Below, one piece after another: positions 60,203 through 64,000 of a DNA stretch of 64,000 nucleotides. The stretch is from Acidaminobacter sp. JC074 (GTDB taxonomy: Bacteria > Bacillota > Clostridia > Peptostreptococcales > Acidaminobacteraceae). The notes below the pieces were generated by a model. The model saw nothing but the letters and a program-made list of their open reading frames with translations. It did not search any database and was not told the DNA's origin. Both the position numbers and the translations under genes were made by a program. The DNA lies in the NCBI RefSeq assembly GCF_022496765.1, contig NZ_VANV01000007.1, forward strand, positions 62,001 through 126,000, read 5' to 3'. How positions within the stretch are numbered: position 1 is the stretch's first letter; each line of letters opens with the position of its first letter.

Positions 60203-60234
60203 TCTAAGCAATGACTGATTTGTCATTGCTTAGA
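60203..60234. promoter_or_regulatory. Intercistronic attenuator hairpin
   Basis: TCTAAGCAATGAC, TGATTT and GTCATTGCTTAGA form a perfect 13-bp stem followed on the minus strand by TTTTG. It lies between the binding-protein gene and the permeases, where partial termination or 3'-end protection keeps the binding protein in excess. Confidence 0.75.
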
Positions 60235-60266
60235 ATAAAGTTACAAACTATTTAATTTATCTTTTT

Positions 60267-61550
60267 CTAGTTGTACAAATCCTTCATAATCTCAACAAAT
60301 TCTTCAGGTGTAATTTGATCCGTCACTAGTTTTTCTACACTTGTTTCATATTCAGCGATTGTAGCTGAGTCAAAGTAGTTTGTAGGGAAGTTCGCTAAAA
60401 CATTAGACTCTTCACTTCTGATCTTGTCATAAAAGTATTGATTAACTTCTGGCGCACCTTCTGGCAATGCATCAAATCCTTTAATTGCAGTCGCATTACC
60501 TGCAACGTTAGTCCAATAATCAGCATCTTGCATAGATAACCATTCAGCTACTTCAACAGCTGCTTGCTGGTGTTTAGAATTTTTTGCAACCATGAAGCCA
60601 CCTGCTGTAGCAGACCCCCACGCATTGACAGTTTTGTTACCAAATACTTCCGGTAAGTAACCGAAACCTATTTCAAAATCTGCAGCTTCAATTGCTGGGT
60701 ATACCCAGATCGGATGATAAATCATAGCAGCCTTACCATCAATGAATAACTGCTCATGAACTTGTTGCTCGATCGATGTTAAATCAACCGGGAAAGCACC
60801 AAGAGCTGATAGTTCCTGTAATTTTCTTGCACCTTCTAAAACTGCTTCACTTTCAAAACTGATTTCTTTTGATTGTAATCTTGCCATAGTTAAACCATCA
60901 TCTTCACTTGCTGATAATAAATCTGCAAACAAGAAGTTTTTAACAGCCCAACCTGTAGCTGAAATCGGTACATAACCTTTATCTTTTAGAGTTGTTACCA
61001 AAGTCTTTAACTCTTCATAAGATTCTGGCATTTCTAAACCTTCTTTTTCAAAGATTTCTTTGTTATAAAATATTGGTCCAGCAAAAAATGAATCTGTACC
61101 ACTACTTAGACAGTATATTTCACCATCTGGTGCAGGAATTAATGCAGCTGGATTACTGTAGTTCGAAAGAAAACCATCTTCTTCAATGATTTTTGTCAAA
61201 GGTAAAGCATTGCCTGATTGATAAACAACATCGCCACCCCAGAATACATCTGGTAAAGTGCCTGAAGCATTATATACAGTCAACTTTGATGTATAGTTCT
61301 CTGCTGATCCTGGTAGTTCAAATTCCACTTCATAATCTGGAAACGCTTTCCCAATCTTCGCAGAATAATAGTCTTGATAAATTGCCTGACGGTTTGAATC
61401 CTCACTTAGAATCATAACCTTTAACTTAATTTTTTCTGTTCCGCCAGCTTCACTGACATTACTCTCAACACTCGCCTCTTGCGAATTGCTGCAACCTATT
61501 ACTGAAAAACAAAGTACAAGTGCTAACAGTAATGAAATAAATTTCTTCAT
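60267..61550 (-). CDS. ABC sugar solute-binding lipoprotein
   Basis: A 427-residue extracellular binding protein of family 1. Signal peptide ends VIGCS (lipid-attached Cys20). The mature protein has the usual two-lobe pattern, with KLKVMILSEDSNRQ at the start, IIEEDGFLSNYS, FYNKEIFEKEGLEMPESYEELKTLVTTL, and WGSATAGGFMVAKNSKHQQAAVEVAEWL near the hinge. First gene of the operon, AGGAGGGG ribosome binding site. The GH172 gene downstream suggests a furanoside oligosaccharide ligand, but this is inference. Confidence 0.94.
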   Translation of the reverse strand: MKKFISLLLALVLCFSVIGCSNSQEASVESNVSEAGGTEKIKLKVMILSEDSNRQAIYQDYYSAKIGKAFPDYEVEFELPGSAENYTSKLTVYNASGTLPDVFWGGDVVYQSGNALPLTKIIEEDGFLSNYSNPAALIPAPDGEIYCLSSGTDSFFAGPIFYNKEIFEKEGLEMPESYEELKTLVTTLKDKGYVPISATGWAVKNFLFADLLSASEDDGLTMARLQSKEISFESEAVLEGARKLQELSALGAFPVDLTSIEQQVHEQLFIDGKAAMIYHPIWVYPAIEAADFEIGFGYLPEVFGNKTVNAWGSATAGGFMVAKNSKHQQAAVEVAEWLSMQDADYWTNVAGNATAIKGFDALPEGAPEVNQYFYDKIRSEESNVLANFPTNYFDSATIAEYETSVEKLVTDQITPEEFVEIMKDLYN

Positions 61551-61828
61551 GTTCCCCTCCTATAATATGTTTGCTAGGACCTTTCATTAACGAAATGATA
61601 AATCCGTAGTTAAATAATACTATTTATAGTAATCAAAATATAGGAAATATCCATACTGAAAAATGGTAATATTCCTATCTCACTGTTTCGACAATTGCCC
61701 TTGTCCAGTTAACACCTCTCCAGTTTTTTACTTTGACCATCAACATTTCAATCACTCAAATCAATGAAACTTTGCTAGAAACTTATACAAAAATACAAAA
61801 AAAGTTTGTTAACTTCTATTTTTAGCAA

Positions 61829-61858
61829 CAAAAAACACCTGCTGTGACCGCAAGTGTT
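61829..61858 (-). terminator. Terminator of rnpB
   Basis: AACACCTGC and GCAAGTGTT pair around TGTGACC. On the minus strand a TTTTTTG run follows, just after the 3' end of the RNase P RNA. Between 61551 and 61828 I see only AT-rich promoter-like sequence, including ACTAT/ATAGT at 61619-61630. Confidence 0.8.
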
Positions 61859-61864
61859 CTTAAA

Positions 61865-62211
61865 GGTTCGAGTTTAACGATAAGCCGGGTTCTGTCGCGA
61901 TTGATCATCTTTCTAGGCCCATCGTTACCGTATGGGCTCAAGCAACCTACCATACCGGACGGGAAACGAGCAGCCTCCCTCCAACTCCTATTTTGGTCTT
62001 GCTCCAGGTGGGGTTTACATAGCCACATAGTCGCCTATATGCTGGTGAGCTCTTACCTCACCGTTCCATCCTTACCTACAAAAGTAGGCGGTTTATTTCT
62101 GTTGCACTTTCCTTAAAGTCGCCTTCACTGGTAGTTAGCCAGCACCCTGCTCTATGGAGCCCGGACTTTCCTCATGCTTTCGCATGCGATCAACTGTTAA
62201 ACTCGAACTCT
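61865..62211 (-). ncRNA. rnpB: RNase P RNA component
   Basis: On the minus strand the conserved elements of bacterial RNase P RNA appear in order: GAGGAAAGTCCGGGC (CR-I), a GGGTGCTGGCTAACTACCAG-like P3/P4 region, AAGGATGGAACGG, GGTAAGAGCTCACC (P7-P10), GTAAACCCCACCTGGAGCAAG (CR-II/III), and ACAGAACCCGGCTTA (CR-V) near the 3' end. The ends pair as P1 (GAGTTTAAC with GTTAAACTC). Processes tRNA 5' ends. Confidence 0.97.
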
Positions 62212-62231
62212 ATCATACAATAATTTTCACA

Positions 62232-63341
62232 TTAAATCAACTGAAATGGGTTGATATTTGTTTCAGACACCATGACATTGATATCATAAGACTTCTTTTC
62301 AAAATTTATATCTAGCAAAGTTTTAAGTCTTGGCATATACACATTTTCAGTTTCGAAATGACCTGCATCAATGACATTTAGCTTCACTTGCTTAGCATAG
62401 TGAGCTTCATGGTACTTCATATCGCCTGTAATTAGGACATCTACCTTCTTAGATGCAGCTTTAATGTAATCACTTCCTGCACCTGTAACAATGGCTACAG
62501 AGGCTATTTTCTTGTTTACATCACCAATCACTTTTAGATGATCACATTCTAAAATATCTTTTAACTCTTTGCAAAGTTCTTTTATAGTTGTACTTGTGTA
62601 GCCATAGACACCAATACCCTTTTGATTGATCTTCTTTTCAGTTTTTATCACATCATAAGCAGGCTCTTCGTATGGATGGGCCTTTATCATGGCACTTAGG
62701 GCATTTGATAAATCATTTCGGTTGATAATAACTTCAAGTCGAACTTCTTCAGTTGTTTCAACTTGCCCTACTTCACCTACAAAAGGACTGGCACCTTCTA
62801 GTGGTCTAAATTGTCCTTGTCCCTTAACTTCATAAGCGCATGAATCATAGTTTTCATACTGACCAGCACCTGATTTAAACAAGGCTTCTTTTACAATGTA
62901 TAAATGACTTTCCGGTACATAGCAGTTGATCTTATATAAGTTATCTTCATGACTCGTAGTTAGATAATCTACCCTATCTAACTCTAATAAATCAGCCAGG
63001 TAATGACAGGTACCTACTTCGGATATATCCAAATTGGTATGAGCAGAAAATAAGTTGATGTTATTTTGAATCATCTTCAAAACCATCTTAGAGATTGGAT
63101 CATTCGTATTGATCTGTTTCAGTGGTTTGAAAATCAAAGGGTGATGGGTAATGATTAGATCAATGTTCTTATTTATAGCTTCTTCAACAACTTCATCCGT
63201 TACTTCTAAAGCCACTAAGATGTTTTCTACCATCTTATTTTCATCACCAACAAGTAGACCAACATTGTCCCATGACTCAGCTAAGTGTCTGGGTGCAATC
63301 TGGTCCATGATCTTTATAACCTTTTTTATATTTGTATGCAT
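62232..63341 (-). CDS. Nif3-like dinuclear metal-binding protein (YqfO type)
   Basis: A 369-residue NIF3/GTP cyclohydrolase I type 2-like protein. ITHHPLIFKPLK carries the first metal His pair, and DAGHFETE near the end completes the dinuclear site. The inserted middle domain (about 130-235, CII/PII-like YENYDSCAYEVKG and HPYEEPAYDVI) is the YqfO insert. Gene follows trmK, overlapping it by 16 bases, the normal Firmicute arrangement near rpoD. Precise function is unknown for the family. Ribosome binding site GAGGTG. Confidence 0.93.
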   Translation of the reverse strand: MHTNIKKVIKIMDQIAPRHLAESWDNVGLLVGDENKMVENILVALEVTDEVVEEAINKNIDLIITHHPLIFKPLKQINTNDPISKMVLKMIQNNINLFSAHTNLDISEVGTCHYLADLLELDRVDYLTTSHEDNLYKINCYVPESHLYIVKEALFKSGAGQYENYDSCAYEVKGQGQFRPLEGASPFVGEVGQVETTEEVRLEVIINRNDLSNALSAMIKAHPYEEPAYDVIKTEKKINQKGIGVYGYTSTTIKELCKELKDILECDHLKVIGDVNKKIASVAIVTGAGSDYIKAASKKVDVLITGDMKYHEAHYAKQVKLNVIDAGHFETENVYMPRLKTLLDINFEKKSYDINVMVSETNINPFQLI

Positions 63342-64000
63342 TTTTTCACCTCATACAATTTATCTAAGTTATGTTTCACTTGATCTAGTTTATCAGAAAC
63401 CTTGCTATGTTTTTCAATGTTTGATTTGATGACTTCATACTTCTTGATTTTCTTGTCAATAAAACCTTTATAGTCATCTGACATCATCATTTTAAAGCCA
63501 ATCTCATATATTAAATCATCATCCATATCAATATCAATCATCCAGTCTGACATGGTCTTATCTTGCTTGCCATGCTTGACCACTAATATCTCATAGTATC
63601 TGTCTTGTTCATTTGCAATGACTTCTTTTATGATGTTGTAGTTGTTTTCAACCAACCATCTTCTAAGAACATCCTGGCCTGTCATTGGCTGTAAGATAAA
63701 AGTATCCACAGTCTTTGCAACTTTAGATTCAAGAATGATATCTCTTATAAGTTGACCACCCATACCTGCTATAACAGCCGTATGGATTTCGTTTTTCTTG
63801 TATGGTAAAAGACCACCACCTAAACGGACATCAATTTGATCTGTAAAACCATGACTTTTGACAGTTTCCTCACAGTTTCTTACTGGTCCTTCATTGATAT
63901 CAGAGGCAATCCCCTTTTTAATGATATTTTTTTCTATTAAGTAGGCCATTAAATAGCCGTGATCCGAACCGATGTCACCTACAACAACATCCTTATCAAT
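63326..64000 (-). CDS. trmK: tRNA (adenine22-N1)-methyltransferase, 5' end cut by the window
   Basis: The reading frame stays open to base 64000. It begins with DKDVVVGDIGSDHGYL, the SAM-binding motif I of TrmK, so the true start is beyond the window; the ATG at 63949 is internal. AVIAGMGGQLIRDII and LQPMTGQDVLRRWL are further family motifs, and a C-terminal coiled coil follows (about the last 70 residues). Methylates A22 of tRNAs for Ser and Tyr. Coupled to the Nif3-like gene by overlap. Confidence 0.93.
   Translation of the reverse strand: MDKDVVVGDIGSDHGYLMAYLIEKNIIKKGIASDINEGPVRNCEETVKSHGFTDQIDVRLGGGLLPYKKNEIHTAVIAGMGGQLIRDIILESKVAKTVDTFILQPMTGQDVLRRWLVENNYNIIKEVIANEQDRYYEILVVKHGKQDKTMSDWMIDIDMDDDLIYEIGFKMMMSDDYKGFIDKKIKKYEVIKSNIEKHSKVSDKLDQVKHNLDKLYEVKKCIQI

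Noticed and set aside
1..64000. CRISPR arrays, tRNA genes, complete insertion sequences or prophage modules
   Set aside because: I looked for regularly spaced repeats, tRNA-like cloverleaves and active transposases and saw none. The only transposase relative is the HUH-less RAYT-like protein.

Overview
The window is 64 kb of AT-rich DNA from a low-GC Firmicute, most likely an anaerobic clostridium. The evidence is an Rnf/Nqr-type ion-pumping complex, flavodoxin/ferredoxin fusion proteins, strong GGAGG ribosome binding sites, frequent TTG starts, YesM/YesN-type regulation of sugar uptake, and a probable UGA-encoded selenoprotein. I cannot name the species. Most genes lie on the minus strand in short operons closed by clear hairpin terminators.

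Region by region. 0-9 kb: end of a MATE exporter, a small membrane protein, a four-gene operon (topB, sulfurtransferase, polysaccharide deacetylase lipoprotein, M3 peptidase), a BASS-family transporter, an MscS channel and a Gfo/Idh/MocA oxidoreductase. 9.7-18.3 kb is accessory and stress-like: a flavodoxin with a divergent TetR regulator and a palindromic operator, an SDR, three tiny genes, an ECF sigma/anti-sigma pair, then a run encoding an EFR1-type flavodoxin-ferredoxin, a Fur-family regulator, a MarR regulator, two glutathione-S-transferase-like proteins and a small CYGGCG-tailed protein. Four CCGCGG-centred sites lie in the two promoter regions of that run. 18.5-25.6 kb: four paralogous Cys-nucleophile alpha/beta hydrolases, an SDR, a STAS-like protein and a decayed EFR1 gene, divergent from an AraC regulator, with a 38-bp regulatory repeat at two promoters.

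25.7-30.5 kb is a thiol redox island: a glutaredoxin-like protein (PDO type), thioredoxin reductase, a RAYT-like protein without its HUH motif, a TPR protein, then CcdA and a TlpA-like lipoprotein whose first active-site cysteine codon is TGA (probable selenocysteine). 30.5-36.3 kb: a structured element, an orphan cobalamin riboswitch with its own promoter and terminator, a large hybrid histidine kinase with a PAS partner, proC and a small ACT-like protein. 36.4-40.3 kb: an electron-transport operon (RnfD/NqrB, RnfG/NqrC, RnfE/NqrD, RnfA/NqrE, NqrF) with no NqrA, RnfC or RnfB.

40.4-45.2 kb: L-fucose catabolism (isomerase, aldolase, kinase) with a divergent AraC activator. 45.2-52 kb: three secreted lipoproteins (unknown, GH114/TM1410-like, nuclease with a lamin-tail domain), a tandem-GGDEF protein, and folA-thyA. 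52-61.6 kb: a carbohydrate operon with an ABC importer (solute-binding lipoprotein and two permeases), a YesM/YesN two-component system, a GH172 (DUF2961) enzyme and an unassigned protein that looks like an alpha/alpha-barrel glycoside hydrolase. 61.8-64 kb: RNase P RNA, a Nif3-like protein and the truncated trmK.

The strongest leads are the UxxC TlpA protein beside CcdA, the NqrF-terminated complex without NqrA/RnfC, the CCGCGG operator set, the Cys-nucleophile hydrolase cluster, and the gene-less cobalamin riboswitch antisense to the selenoprotein gene.
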